Of a DNA stretch of 64,000 nt, positions 38,101 through 51,314 are shown in pieces. Every line of letters starts with the position of its first letter. Within the stretch, counting starts at the first letter, position 1. The translations under genes were made by a program, and so were the position numbers. Source of the stretch: Cornus controversa. Lineage: Eukaryota > Streptophyta > Magnoliopsida > Cornales > Cornaceae. The notes under the pieces were generated by a model, which was not told the DNA's origin, made no database searches, and saw only the letters and a list, made by a program, of their open reading frames with translations. The DNA lies in contig CM048847.1 in NCBI GenBank assembly GCA_026545225.1, positions 2,294,001-2,358,000 on the forward strand, in the 5' to 3' direction.

Positions 38101-41100
38101 GTCCAGATGGTTGAAGTTGGCATAGAGCACCATACAGTTGTGATCATTCATGGGTGCAGCATGGAATTACTCTTTTCGATTCAGGACATCCTGACGGTTG
38201 AATTTGGCATAAAGCAACGTATAATTCTAGGTATGGCACGATTTCACGTGGATTGGGACTTTTCGAATCAGGACAAGTCAAACGAAACATGTTCAAAACC
38301 GTTCTTGTCATTCTCTATTCTTCTGGACATCCAGATTTTCAATTCTAGCACAAAGCGCCATACGGTTGTCGTCATGCCTGATTATTGCAAGCAATTGTTC
38401 TTTCGACTCCGAACAACTCAAACAAACACGGATGAAGATCGGATTGACATGCTCGTCGTTTCTTTGGGACGCTTTGATGGTTTCATTTAGAAAGAAGCAG
38501 CGTACGATTAGTATTATGGCACGACTTCTTTTGGAATGCGGTTTTCAAATCAAAACAACTCAAATGAAACAAGTTTAAAATGGTTGATAGCTTGCTAATT
38601 GTTTCCTTTAGATGTCCAAACGGTCGAACTTGGAACAAAGCACCATACGGTTGTGATGAAGATCGGATTGACATGTTCTTCACTTCTTTTGGATGCTTTG
38701 ATGGTCTAATTTGGAAAAAAGAAACTTACGATTCTGATTGTGGCACGACATCTCAAGGAATGGGTTTTTGAATCAGAACAACTCAAACTAAACTTGTTTA
38801 AAATCATCGATAGCTTGGGAATTGTTTCTTTTACTTGTCCAAATGGTTGAAGTTGGCATAGAGCACCATACGGTTGTGATCATTCATGGGTGCAGCACGG
38901 AATTACTCTTTTCGATTCAGGACATCCTGACGGTTGAATTTGGCATAAAGTAACGTATAATTCTAGGTATGGCACGATTTTACGTGGATTGGACTTTTCG
39001 AATCATGACAAGTCAAACGAAACAAGTTTGAAACCGTTCTTGTCATTCTCTATTCTTCTGGACATCCAGATGGTCAATTCTAGCACAAAGCGCCATACGG
39101 TTGTCGTCATGCCTGATTATTGCAAGCAATTGTTCTTTTCGACTCAGAACAACTCAAACAAACATGGATGAAGATCGAATCGACATGCTCGTCGTTTCTT
39201 TGGGACGCTTTGATGGTTCCATTTAGAAAAAAGCAGCGTACGATTATGATTATGGCACGACTTCTCTTGGAATGCAGTTTTCAAATCAAAACAAGTCAAA
39301 TGAAACAAGTTTAAAATGGTTGGTAGCTTGCTAATTGTTTCCTTTAGATGTCCAAACGGTCGAACTTGGAACAAAGCACCATACGGTTGTGATGAAGATC
39401 GGATTGACATGTTCTTCACTTCTTTTGGATGCTTTGATGGTCTAATTTGGAAAAAAGAAACTTACGATTCTGATTGTGGCACGACATCTCAAGGAATGGG
39501 TTTTTGAATCAGAACAACTCAAACTAAACTTGTTTAAAATCGTCGATAGCTTGGGAATTGTTTCTTTTACTTGTCCAAATGGTTGAAGTTGGCATAGAGC
39601 ACCATACGGTTGTGATCATTCATGGGTGCAGCATGGAATTACTCTTTTCGATTCAAGACATCCTGACGGTTGAATTTGGCATAAAGCAACCTATAATTCT
39701 AGGTATGGCATGATTTCACGTGGATTGGACTTTTCGAATCATGACAAGTCAAACGAAACAAGTTTGAAATCGTTCTTGTCATTCTCTATTCGTCTGGACA
39801 TCCAGATGGTCAATTCTAGCACAAAGATGCCATACAGCTGTCGTCATGCCTGATTATTGCAAGCAATTGTTCTTTCCGACTCAGAACAACTCAAATAAAC
39901 ATGGATGAAGATCGGATTGACATGCTCGTCGTTTCTTTGGGACGCTTTGATGGTTTCATTTAGAAAAAAGCAGCGTAGGATTAGTATTATGGCACGACTT
40001 CTCTTGGAATGCGGTTTTCGAATCAAAACAACTCAAATGAAACAAGTTTAAATTGGTTGGTAGCTTGCTAATTGTTTCCTTTAGATGTCCAAACAGTCGA
40101 ACTTGGAACAAAGCACCATACGGTTGTGATGAAGATCGGATTGACATGTTCGTCACTTCTTTTGGATGCTTTGATGGTCTAATTTGGAAAAAAGAAACTT
40201 ACGATTCTGATTATGGCACGACTTCTCAAGAAATGGGTTTTTGAATCAGAACAACTCAAACTAAACTTGTTTAAAATCCTCGATAGCTTGGGAATTGTTT
40301 CTTTTACTTTTCCAGATGGTTGAAGTTGGCATAGAGCACCATACGGTTGTGATCATTCATGAGTGCAGCAAGGAATTACTATTTTTGATTCAGGACGTCC
40401 TGATGGTTGAATTTGGCCTAAAGCAATGTATAATTCTAAGTATGGCACGATTTCACGTGGATTGGACTTTTCAAATTATGACAAGTCACACGAAACAAGT
40501 TCGAAACCGTTCTTGTCATTCTCTATTCTTCTGGACATCCAGATGGTCAATTCTAGCACAAAGCGCCATACGATTGTCATCATCCTTGATTATTGCAAGC
40601 AATTGTTCTTTCGACTCAGAACAACTCAAATAAACACGGATGAAAATCGGATTGACATGCTCGTCGTTTCCTTGGGACGCTTTGATGGTTTCATTTAGAA
40701 AAAAGCTGCGTACGATTAGTATTATGGCACGACTTCTCTTGGATTGCGGTTTTCAAATCAAAACAACTCAAATGAAACAAGTTTAAAATGGTTGGTAGCT
40801 TGCTAATTGTTTCCTTTAGATGTCCAAACGGTCGAACATGGAACAAAGCACCATACGGTTGTGATGAAGATCGGATTGACATGTTCGTCACTTCTTTTGG
40901 ATGCTTTGATGGTCTAATTTGGAAAAAAGAAACTTACGATTCTGATTATGGCACGACTTCTCAAGGAATGGGTTTTTGAATTAGAACAACTCAAACTAAA
41001 CTTGTTTAAAATCCTCGATAGCTTGGGAATTGTTTCTTTTACTTTTCCAGATGGTTGAAGTTGGCATAGAGCACCATACGGTTGTGATCATTCATGAGTG

Positions 41101-41440
41101 CAGCAAGGAATTACTATTTTTGATTCAGGACGTTCTGATGGTTGAATTTGGCATAAAGCAATGTATAATTCTAAGTATGGCACGATTTCACGTGGATTGG
41201 ACTTTTCGAATCAGGACAAGTCAAACGAAACAAGTTCAAAACCGTTGTTGTCATTCTATATTTTTTTGAACATCCAGATGGTCAATTCTAGCACAAAGCG
41301 CCATACGGTTGTCGTCATGCCTGATTATTGCAAGCAATTATTCTTTTCGACTGAGAGCAACTCAAACAAACATGGATGAAGATCGGATCGACATGCTCGT
41401 CGTTTCTTTGGGACGCTTTGATGGTTTCATTTAGAAAAAA
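31700..41440. repeat. 8-unit offset higher-order repeat (5889 bp)
   Basis: Units from 32182 match those from 38071 at an offset of 5889 bp, which is eight units. Shared private variants include TCGATACCTTGGG (32183 and 38072), CTGTAGATGTCC (near 31981 and 37870), AAAGAAGCAGCG (near 32602 and 38491), AAAGATGCCATACAGC (near 33936 and 39825), and GACTGAGAGCAACTC (near 35461 and 41350). The match ends inside the units at 35126 and 41015, where the two copies take different variants, so the second copy covers about five and a quarter units. Compared with the left arm, unit types corresponding to the fourth member of the six-unit repeat are missing here. Confidence 0.78.
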
Positions 41441-44400
41441 GCAACGTACGATTATGATTATGGCACGACTTATCTTGGAATGCGGTTTTTGAATCAAAAC
41501 AACTCAAATGAAACAAGTTTAAAATGGTTGGTAGCTTGCTAATTGTTTCCTTTAGATGTCCAAACGGTCGAACTTGGAACAAAGCACCATACGGTTGTGA
41601 TGAAGATCGGATTGACATGTTCGTCACTTCTTTTGGATGCTTTGATGGTCTAATTTGGAAAAAAGAAACTTACGATTCTGATTGTGGCACGACTTCTCAA
41701 GGAATGGGTTTTTGAATCAGAACAACTCAAACTAAACTTGTTTAAAATCCTCGATAGCTTGGGAATTGTTTCTTTTACTTGTCCAAATGGTTGAAGTTGG
41801 CATAGAGCACCATACGGTTGTGATCATTCATGGGTGCCGCATAGAATTACTCTTTTCGATTCAGGACATCCTGACGGTTGAATTTGGCATAAAGCAACGT
41901 ATAATTCTAGGTATGGCACGACTTCACGTGGATTGGACTTTTCGAATCATGACAAGTCAAACGAAACAAGTTTGAAACCGTTCTTGTCATTCTCTATTCT
42001 TCTGGACATCCAGATGGTCAATTCTAGCACAAAGCGCCATACGGTTGTCGTCATGCCTGATTATTGCGAGCAATTGTTCTTTCCGACTCAGAACAACTCA
42101 AACAAACATGGATGAAGATCGGATTGACATGCTCGTCGTTTCTTTGGGACGCTTTGATGGTTTCATTTAGAAAAAAGTAGCGTACGATTAGTATTATGGC
42201 ACGACTTCTCTTGGAATGCGGTTTCCGAATCAAAACAACTCAAATGAAACAAGTTTAAATTGGTTGGTAGCTTGCTAATTGTTTCTTTTAGATGTCCAAA
42301 CGGTCGAACTTGGAACAAAGCACCATACGGTTGTGATGAAGATCAGATTGACATGTTCGTCACTTCTTTTGGATGCTTTGATGGTCTAATTTGGAAAAAA
42401 GAAACTTACGATTCTGATTATGGCACGACTTCTCAAGGAATGGGTTTTTGAATCAAAACAACTCAAAATAAACTTGTTTAAAATCCTCGATAGCTTGGGA
42501 ATTGTTTCTTTTACTTTTCCAGATGGTTGAAGTTGGCATAGAGCACTATACGGTTGTGATCATTCATGAGTGCAGCAAGGAATTACTATTTTTGATTCAG
42601 GACGTTCTGATGGTTGAATTTGGCATAAAGCAATGTATAATTCTAAGTATGGCACGATTTCACGTGGATTGGACTTTTCGAATCAGGACAAGTCAAACGA
42701 AACAAGTTCAAAACTGTTGTTGTCATTCTATATTTTTTTGAACATCCAGATGGTCAATTCTAGCACAAAGCGCCATACGGTTGTCGTCATGCCTGATTAT
42801 TGCAAGCAATTATTCTTTTCGACTCAGAACAACTCAAACAAACATGGATGAAGATCGGATCGACATGCTCGTCGTTTCTTTGGGACGCTTTGATGGTTTT
42901 ATTTAGAAAAAAGCAGCGTACAATTATGATTATGGCACGACTTATCTTGGAATGCGGTTTTCGAATCAAAACAACTCAAATGAAACAAGTTTAAAATGGT
43001 TGGTAGCTTGCTAATTGTTTCCTTTAGATGTCCAAACGGTCGAACTTGGAACAAAGCACCATACGGTTGTGATGAAGATCGGATTGACATGTTCGTCACT
43101 TCTTTTGGATGCTTTGATGGTCTAATTTGGAAAAAAGAAACTTACGATTCTGATTGTGGCACGACTTCTCAAGGAATGGGTTTTTGAATCAGAACAACTC
43201 AAACTAAACTTGTTTAAAATCCTCGATAGCTTGGGAATTGTTTCTTTTACTTTTCCAGATGGTTGAAGTTGGCATAGAGCACCATACGGTTGTGATCATT
43301 CATGAGTGCAGCAAGGAATTACTATTTTTGATTCAGGACGTCCTGATGGTTGAATTTGGCCTAAAGCAATGTATAATTCTAAGTATGGCACGATTTCACG
43401 TGGATTGGACTTTTCAAATTATGACAAGTCACACGAAACAAGTTCGAAACCGTTCTTGTCATTCTCTATTCTTCTGGACATCCAGATGGTCAATTCTAGC
43501 ACAAAGCGCCATACGATTGTCATCATCCTTGATTATTGCAAGCAATTGTTCTTTCGACTCAGAACAACTCAAATAAACACGGATGAAAATCGGATTGACA
43601 TGCTCGTCGTTTCCTTGGGACGCTTTGATGGTTTCATTTAGAAAAAAGCTGCGTACGATTAGTATTATGGCACGACTTCTCTTGGATTGCGGTTTTCAAA
43701 TCAAAACAACTCAAATGAAACAAGTTTAAAATGGTTGGTAGCTTGCTAATTGTTTCCTTTAGATGTCCAAACGGTCGAACTTGGAACAAAGCACCATACG
43801 GTTGTGATGAAGATCGGATTGACATGTTCGTCACTTCTTTTGGATGCTTTGATGGTCTAATTTGGAAAAAAGAAACTTACGATTCTGATTATGGCACGAC
43901 TTCTCAAGGAATGGGTTTTTGAATTAGAACAACTCAAACTAAACTTGTTTAAAATCCTCGATAGCTTGGGAATTGTTTCTTTTACTTTTCCAGATGGTTG
44001 AAGTTGGCATAGAGCACCATACGGTTGTGATCATTCATGAGTGCAGCAAGGAATTACTATTTTTGATTCAGGACGTTCTGATGGTTGAATTTGGCATAAA
44101 GCAATGTATAATTCTAAGTATGGCACGATTTCACGTGGATTGGACTTTTCGAATCAGGACAAGTCAAACGAAACAAGTTCAAAACCGTTGTTGTCATTCT
44201 ATATTTTTTTGAACATCCAGATGGTCAATTCTAGCACAAAGCGCCATACGGTTGTCGTCATGCCTGATTATTGCAAGCAATTATTCTTTTCGACTCAGAA
44301 CAACTCAAACAAACATGGATGAAGATCGGATCGACATGCTCGTCGTTTCTTTGGGACGCTTTGATGGTTTCATTTAGAAAAAAGCAGCGTAGGATTAGTA

Positions 44401-47400
44401 TTATGGCACGACTTCTCTTGGAATGCGGTTTTCGAATCAAAACAACTCAAATGAAACAAGTTTAAATTGGTTGGTAGCTTGCTAATTGTTTCCTTTAGAT
44501 GTCCAAACAGTCGAACTTGGAACAAAGCACCATACGGTTGTGATGAAGATCGGATTGACATGTTCGTCACTTCTTTTGGATGCTTTGATGGTCTAATTTG
44601 GAAAAAAGAAACTTACGATTCTGATTATGGCACGACTTCTCAAGAAATGGGTTTTTGAATCAGAACAACTCAAACTAAACTTGTTTAAAATCCTCGATAG
44701 CTTGGGAATTGTTTCTTTTACTTTTCCAGATGGTTGAAGTTGGCATAGAGCACCATACGGTTGTGATCATTCATGAGTGCAGCAAGGAATTACTATTTTT
44801 GATTCAGGACGTCCTGATGGTTGAATTTGGCCTAAAGCAATGTATAATTCTAAGTATGGCACGATTTCACGTGGATTGGACTTTTCAAATTATGACAAGT
44901 CACACGAAACAAGTTCGAAACCGTTCTTGTCATTCTCTATTCTTCTGGACATCCAGATGGTCAATTCTAGCACAAAGCGCCATACGATTGTCATCATCCT
45001 TGATTATTGCAAGCAATTGTTCTTTCGACTCAGAACAACTCAAATAAACACGGATGAAAATCGGATTGACATGCTCGTCGTTTCCTTGGGACGCTTTGAT
45101 GGTTTCATTTAGAAAAAAGCTGCGTACGATTAGTATTATGGCACGACTTCTCTTGGATTGCGGTTTTCAAATCAAAACAACTCAAATGAAACAAGTTTAA
45201 AATGGTTGGTAGCTTGCTAATTGTTTCCTTTAGATGTCCAAACGGTCGAACTTGGAACAAAGCACCATACGGTTGTGATGAAGATCGGATTGACATGTTC
45301 GTCACTTCTTTTGGATGCTTTGATGGTCTAATTTGGAAAAAAGAAACTTACGATTCTGATTATGGCACGACTTCTCAAGGAATGGGTTTTTGAATTAGAA
45401 CAACTCAAACTAAACTTGTTTAAAATCCTCGATAGCTTGGGAATTGTTTCTTTTACTTTTCCAGATGGTTGAAGTTGGCATAGAGCACCATACGGTTGTG
45501 ATCATTCATGAGTGCAGCAAGGAATTACTATTTTTGATTCAGGACGTTCTGATGGTTGAATTTGGCATAAAGCAATGTATAATTCTAAGTATGGCACGAT
45601 TTCACGTGGATTGGACTTTTCGAATCAGGACAAGTCAAACGAAACAAGTTCAAAACCGTTGTTGTCATTCTATATTTTTTTGAACATCCAGATGGTCAAT
45701 TCTAGCACAAAGCGCCATACGGTTGTCGTCATGCCTGATTATTGCAAGCAATTATTCTTTTCGACTGAGAGCAACTCAAACAAACATGGATGAAGATCGG
45801 ATCGACATGCTCGTCGTTTCTTTGGGACGCTTTGATGGTTTCATTTAGAAAAAAGCAACGTACGATTATGATTATGGCACGACTTATCTTGGAATGCGGT
45901 TTTTGAATCAAAACAACTCAAATGAAACAAGTTTAAAATGGTTGGTAGCTTGCTAATTGTTTCCTTTAGATGTCCAAACGGTCGAACTTGGAACAAAGCA
46001 CCATACGGTTGTGATGAAGATCGGATTGACATGTTCGTCACTTCTTTTGGATGCTTTGATGGTCTAATTTGGAAAAAAGAAACTTACGATTCTGATTGTG
46101 GCACGACTTCTCAAGGAATGGGTTTTTGAATCAGAACAACTCAAACTAAACTTGTTTAAAATCCTCGATAGCTTGGGAATTGTTTCTTTTACTTGTCCAA
46201 ATGGTTGAAGTTGGCATAGAGCACCATACGGTTGTGATCATTCATGGGTGCCGCATAGAATTACTCTTTTCGATTCAGGACATCCTGACGGTTGAATTTG
46301 GCATAAAGCAACGTATAATTCTAGGTATGGCACGACTTCACGTGGATTGGACTTTTCGAATCATGACAAGTCAAACGAAACAAGTTTGAAACCGTTCTTG
46401 TCATTCTCTATTCTTCTGGACATCCAGATGGTCAATTCTAGCACAAAGCGCCATACGGTTGTCGTCATGCCTGATTATTGCGAGCAATTGTTCTTTCCGA
46501 CTCAGAACAACTCAAACAAACATGGATGAAGATCGGATTGACATGCTCGTCGTTTCTTTGGGACGCTTTGATGGTTTCATTTAGAAAAAAGTAGCGTACG
46601 ATTAGTATTATGGCACGACTTCTCTTGGAATGCGGTTTCCGAATCAAAACAACTCAAATGAAACAAGTTTAAATTGGTTGGTAGCTTGCTAATTGTTTCT
46701 TTTAGATGTCCAAACGGTCGAACTTGGAACAAAGCACCATACGGTTGTGATGAAGATCAGATTGACATGTTCGTCACTTCTTTTGGATGCTTTGATGGTC
46801 TAATTTGGAAAAAAGAAACTTACGATTCTGATTATGGCACGACTTCTCAAGGAATGGGTTTTTGAATCAAAACAACTCAAAATAAACTTGTTTAAAATCC
46901 TCGATAGCTTGGGAATTGTTTCTTTTACTTTTCCAGATGGTTGAAGTTGGCATAGAGCACTATACGGTTGTGATCATTCATGAGTGCAGCAAGGAATTAC
47001 TATTTTTGATTCAGGACGTTCTGATGGTTGAATTTGGCATAAAGCAATGTATAATTCTAAGTATGGCACGATTTCACGTGGATTGGACTTTTCGAATCAG
47101 GACAAGTCAAACGAAACAAGTTCAAAACTGTTGTTGTCATTCTATATTTTTTTGAACATCCAGATGGTCAATTCTAGCACAAAGCGCCATACGGTTGTCG
47201 TCATGCCTGATTATTGCAAGCAATTATTCTTTTCGACTCAGAACAACTCAAACAAACATGGATGAAGATCGGATCGACATGCTCGTCGTTTCTTTGGGAC
47301 GCTTTGATGGTTTTATTTAGAAAAAAGCAGCGTACAATTATGATTATGGCACGACTTATCTTGGAATGCGGTTTTCGAATCAAAACAACTCAAATGAAAC

Positions 47401-47636
47401 AAGTTTAAAATGGTTGGTAGCTTGCTAATTGTTTCCTTTAGATGTCCAAACGGTCGAACTTGGAACAAAGCACCATACGGTTGTGATGAAGATCGGATTG
47501 ACATGTTCGTCACTTCTTTTGGATGCTTTGATGGTCTAATTTGGAAAAAAGAAACTTACGATTCTGATTGTGGCACGACTTCTCAAGGAATGGGTTTTTG
47601 AATCAGAACAACTCAAACTAAACTTGTTTAAAATCC
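39966..47636. repeat. 6-unit offset repeat (4414 bp) with internal 2-unit duplication
   Basis: Units at 40280, 41015, 41751 and 42487 recur at 44694, 45429, 46165 and 46901 (offset 4414 bp) with shared private variants. Examples are GTGCCGCATAGAATTAC (near 41834 and 46248), GTTTCCGAATC (near 42222 and 46636) and GCACTATACGG (near 42543 and 46957). Between the two copies, the unit at 43223 repeats the 40280 type. The unit at 43958 starts as the 41015 or 42487 type but ends as the unit at 39543, with AGCGTAGGATTAG and CCAAACAGTCGAAC. That unit is therefore an exchange joint, which explains how the six-unit block was re-entered. Confidence 0.75.
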
Positions 47637-50600
47637 TCGATAGCTTGGGAATTGTTTCTTTTACTTGTCCAAATGGTTGAAGTTGGCATAGAGCACCATA
47701 CGGTTGTGATCATTCATGGGTGCCGCATGGAATTACTCTTTTCGATTCAGGACATCCTGACGGTTGAATTTGGCATAAAGCAACGTATAATCCTAGGTAT
47801 GGCACGATTTCACGTGGATTGGACTTTTCGAATCATGACAAGTCAAACGAAACAAGTTTGAAACCGTTCTTGTCATTCTCTATTCTTCTGGACATCCAGA
47901 TGGTCAATTCTAGCACAAAGCGCCATACGATTGTCGTCACGCTTGATTATTGCAAGCAATTGTTCTTTCGACTCAGAACAACTCAAACAAACACGGATGA
48001 AGATCGGATTGACATGCTCGTCGTTTCTTTGGGATGCTTTGATGGTTTCATTTAGAAAAAAGCAGCGTACGATTAGTATTATGGCACGACTTCTCTTGGA
48101 ATGCGGTTTTCAAATCAAAACAACTCAAATGAAATAAGTTTAAAATGGTTGGTAGCTTGCTAATTGTTTCCTTTAGATGTCCAAACGATCGAACTTGGAA
48201 CAAAGCACCATACGGTTGTGATGAAGATCAGATTGACATGTTCGTCACTTCTTTTGGATGCTTTTATGGTCTAATTTGGAAAAAAGAAACTTACGATTCT
48301 GATTATGGCACGAATTCTCAAGGAATGGGTTTTTGAATCAGAACAACTCAAACTAAACTTGTTTAAAATCATCGATAGCTTGGGAATTGTTTCTTTTACT
48401 TGTCCAGGTGGTTGAAGTTGGCATAGAGCACCATACGGTTGTGATCATGCGTGAGTGCAGCATGGAATTACTCTTTTTGATTCAAGACGTCCTGATGGTT
48501 GAATTTGGTATAAAGCAACGTATAATTCTAGGTATGGCACGATTTCATGTGGATTGGGACTTTTCGAATCAGGACAAGTCAAACGAAACAAGTTTGAAGC
48601 CGTTGTTGTAATTCTCTATTCTTCTGGAAATCCAGATGGTCAATTCTAGCACAAAGCGCCATACGGTTGTTGTCATGCCAGATTATTGCAAGCAATTGTT
48701 CTTTCGACTCAGAACAACTCAAACAAACATGGATGAAGATCGGATCGACATGCTCGTCGTTTCTTTGGGACGCTTTGATGGTTTCATTTAGAAAAAAGCA
48801 GCGTACGATTAGTATTATGGCACGACTTCTCTTGGAATGCGATTTTTGAATCAAAGCAACTCAAATGAAACAAGTTTAAAATGGTCGGTAGCTTGCTAAT
48901 TGTTTCCTTTAGATGTCCAAACGGTCGAATTTGGAACAAAGCACCATACGGTTGTGATGAAGATCGGATTGACATGTTCGTCACTTCTTTTGGATGCTTT
49001 GATGGTCTAATTTGGAAAAAAGAAACTTACGATTCTGATTATGGCACGACTTCTCAAGGAATGGGTTTTTGAATCAGAACAAATCAAACTAAACTTGTTT
49101 AAAATCATCGATAGCTTGAGAATTGTTTCTTTTACTTCTCCAGATGGTTGAAGTTGGCATAGAGCACCATACGGTTGTGATCATTCATGGGTGCAGCGTG
49201 GAATTACTCTTTTCGATTCAGGACATCCTGACGGTTGAATTTCGCATAAAGCAATGTAAAATTCTAGGTATGGCACGATCTTTCGTGGATTGGGACTTTT
49301 CGAATCAGGACAAGTCAAACGAAACAAGTTCAAAACCGTTCTTGTCATTCTCTATTCTTCTGGACATCCTGATGGTCAATTCTAGCACAAAGCGCCATAC
49401 GATTGTCGTCATGCTTGATTATTGCAAGCAATTGTTCTTTCGACTCAGAACAACTCAAACAGACACGGATGAAGATCGGATTGACATGCTCGTCGTTTCT
49501 TTGGGACGCTTTGATGGTTTCATTTCGAAAAAAGCAGCGTACGATTAGTATTATGGCACGACTTCTCTTGGAATGCGGTTTTCAAATCAAAACAACTCAA
49601 ATGAAACAAGTTTAAAATGGTTGGTAGCTTGCTAATTGTTTCCTTTAGATGTCCAAACGGTCGAACTTGGAACAAAGCACCATACGGTTGTGATGAAGAT
49701 CGGATTGACATGTTCGTCACTTCTTTTGGATGCTTTGATGGTCTAATTTGGAAAAAAGTAACTTACGATTCTGATTATGGCACGACTTCTCAAGGAATGG
49801 GTTTTTGAATTAGAACAACTCAAACTAAACTTGTTTAAAATCCTCGATAGCTTGGGAATTGTTTCTTTTACTTTTCCAGATGGTTGAAGTTGGCATAGAG
49901 CACCATACGGTTGTGATCATTCATGAGTGTAGCAAGGAATTACTATTTTTGATTCAGGATGTCCTTATGGTTGAATTTGGCATAAAGCAATGTATAATTC
50001 TAAGTATGGCACGTTTTCACGTGGATTGGACTTTTCGAATCAGGACAAGTCAAACGAAACAAGTTCAAAACCGTTGTTGTCATTCTATATTTTTCTGAAC
50101 ATCCAGATGGTCAATTCTAGCACAAAGCGCCATACGGTTGTCGTCATGCCTGATTATTGCAAGCAATTGTTCTTTTCGACTTAGAACAACTCAAACAAAC
50201 ATGGATGAAGATCGGATCGACATGCTCGTCGTTTCTTTGGGACGCTTTGATGGTTTCATATAGAAAAAAGCAGCGTACGATTATGATTATGGCACGACTT
50301 CTCTTGGAATGCGGTTTTTGAATCAAAACAACTCAAATGAAACAAGTTTAAAATGGTTGGTAGCTTGCTAATTGTTTCCTTTAGATGTCCAAACGGTCGA
50401 ACTTGGAACAAAGCACCATACGGTTGTGATGAAGATCGGATTGACATGTTCGTCACTTCTTTTGGATGCTTTGATGGTCTAATTTGGAAAAAAGAAACTT
50501 ACGATTCTGATTGTGGCACGACTTCTCAAGGAATGGGTTTTTGAATCAGAACAACTCAAACTAAACTTGTTTAAAATCATAGATAGCTTGGGAATTGTTT

Positions 50601-51314
50601 CTTTTACTTGTCCAGATGGTTGAAGTTGGCATAGAGCACCATACGGTTGTGATCATTCATGGGTGCAGCATGGAATTACTCTTTTCGAATCAGGACATCT
50701 TGACGGTTGAATTTGGCATAAAGCAACGTATAATTCTAGGTATGGCACGATTTCACGTGGATTGGGACTTTTTGAATCAGGACAAGTCAAACGAAACATG
50801 TTCGAAACCGTTCTTGTCATTCTCTATTCTTCTGGACAAGCAGATTTTCAATTCTAGCACAAAGCGCCGTACGATTGTCGTCATGCCTGATTATTGCAAG
50901 CAATTGTTCTTTCGACTCCGAACAACTCAAACAAACACGGATGAAGATCGGATTGACATGCTCGTCGTTTCTTTGGGACGCTTTGATGGTTTCATTTAGA
51001 AAAAAGCAGCGTACGATTAGTATTATGGCACGACTTCTCTTGGAATGCAGTTTCGAATCAAAACAACTCAAATGAAACAAGTTTAAATTGGTTGGTAGCT
51101 TGCTAATTGTTTCCTTTAGATGTCCAAACGGTCGAACTTGGAACAAAGCACCATACGGGTGTGATGAAGATCGGATTGACATGTTCGTCACTTCTTTTGG
51201 ATGCTTTGATGGTCTAATTTGGAAAAAAGAAACTTACGATTCTGATTATGGCACGACTTCTCAAGGAATGGGTTTTTGAATCAGAACAACTCAAACTAAA
51301 CTTGTTTAAAATCA
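47637..51314. repeat. Transitional satellite sector without a clear local higher-order repeat
   Basis: Five units (starts 47637, 48372, 49108, 49844 and 50580) show no local repeat of their order. Parts of the units at 49844 and 50580 match the units at 35862 and 36599 at a distance of about 19 units, sharing TTCATATAGAAAAAAGCAGCG and GGACAAGCAGATTTTC. The unit at 48372 has CCAGGTGGTTG, the hallmark of the first member of the trimer that follows. The sector therefore bridges the more complex repeats on the left and the trimer on the right. Confidence 0.65.
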
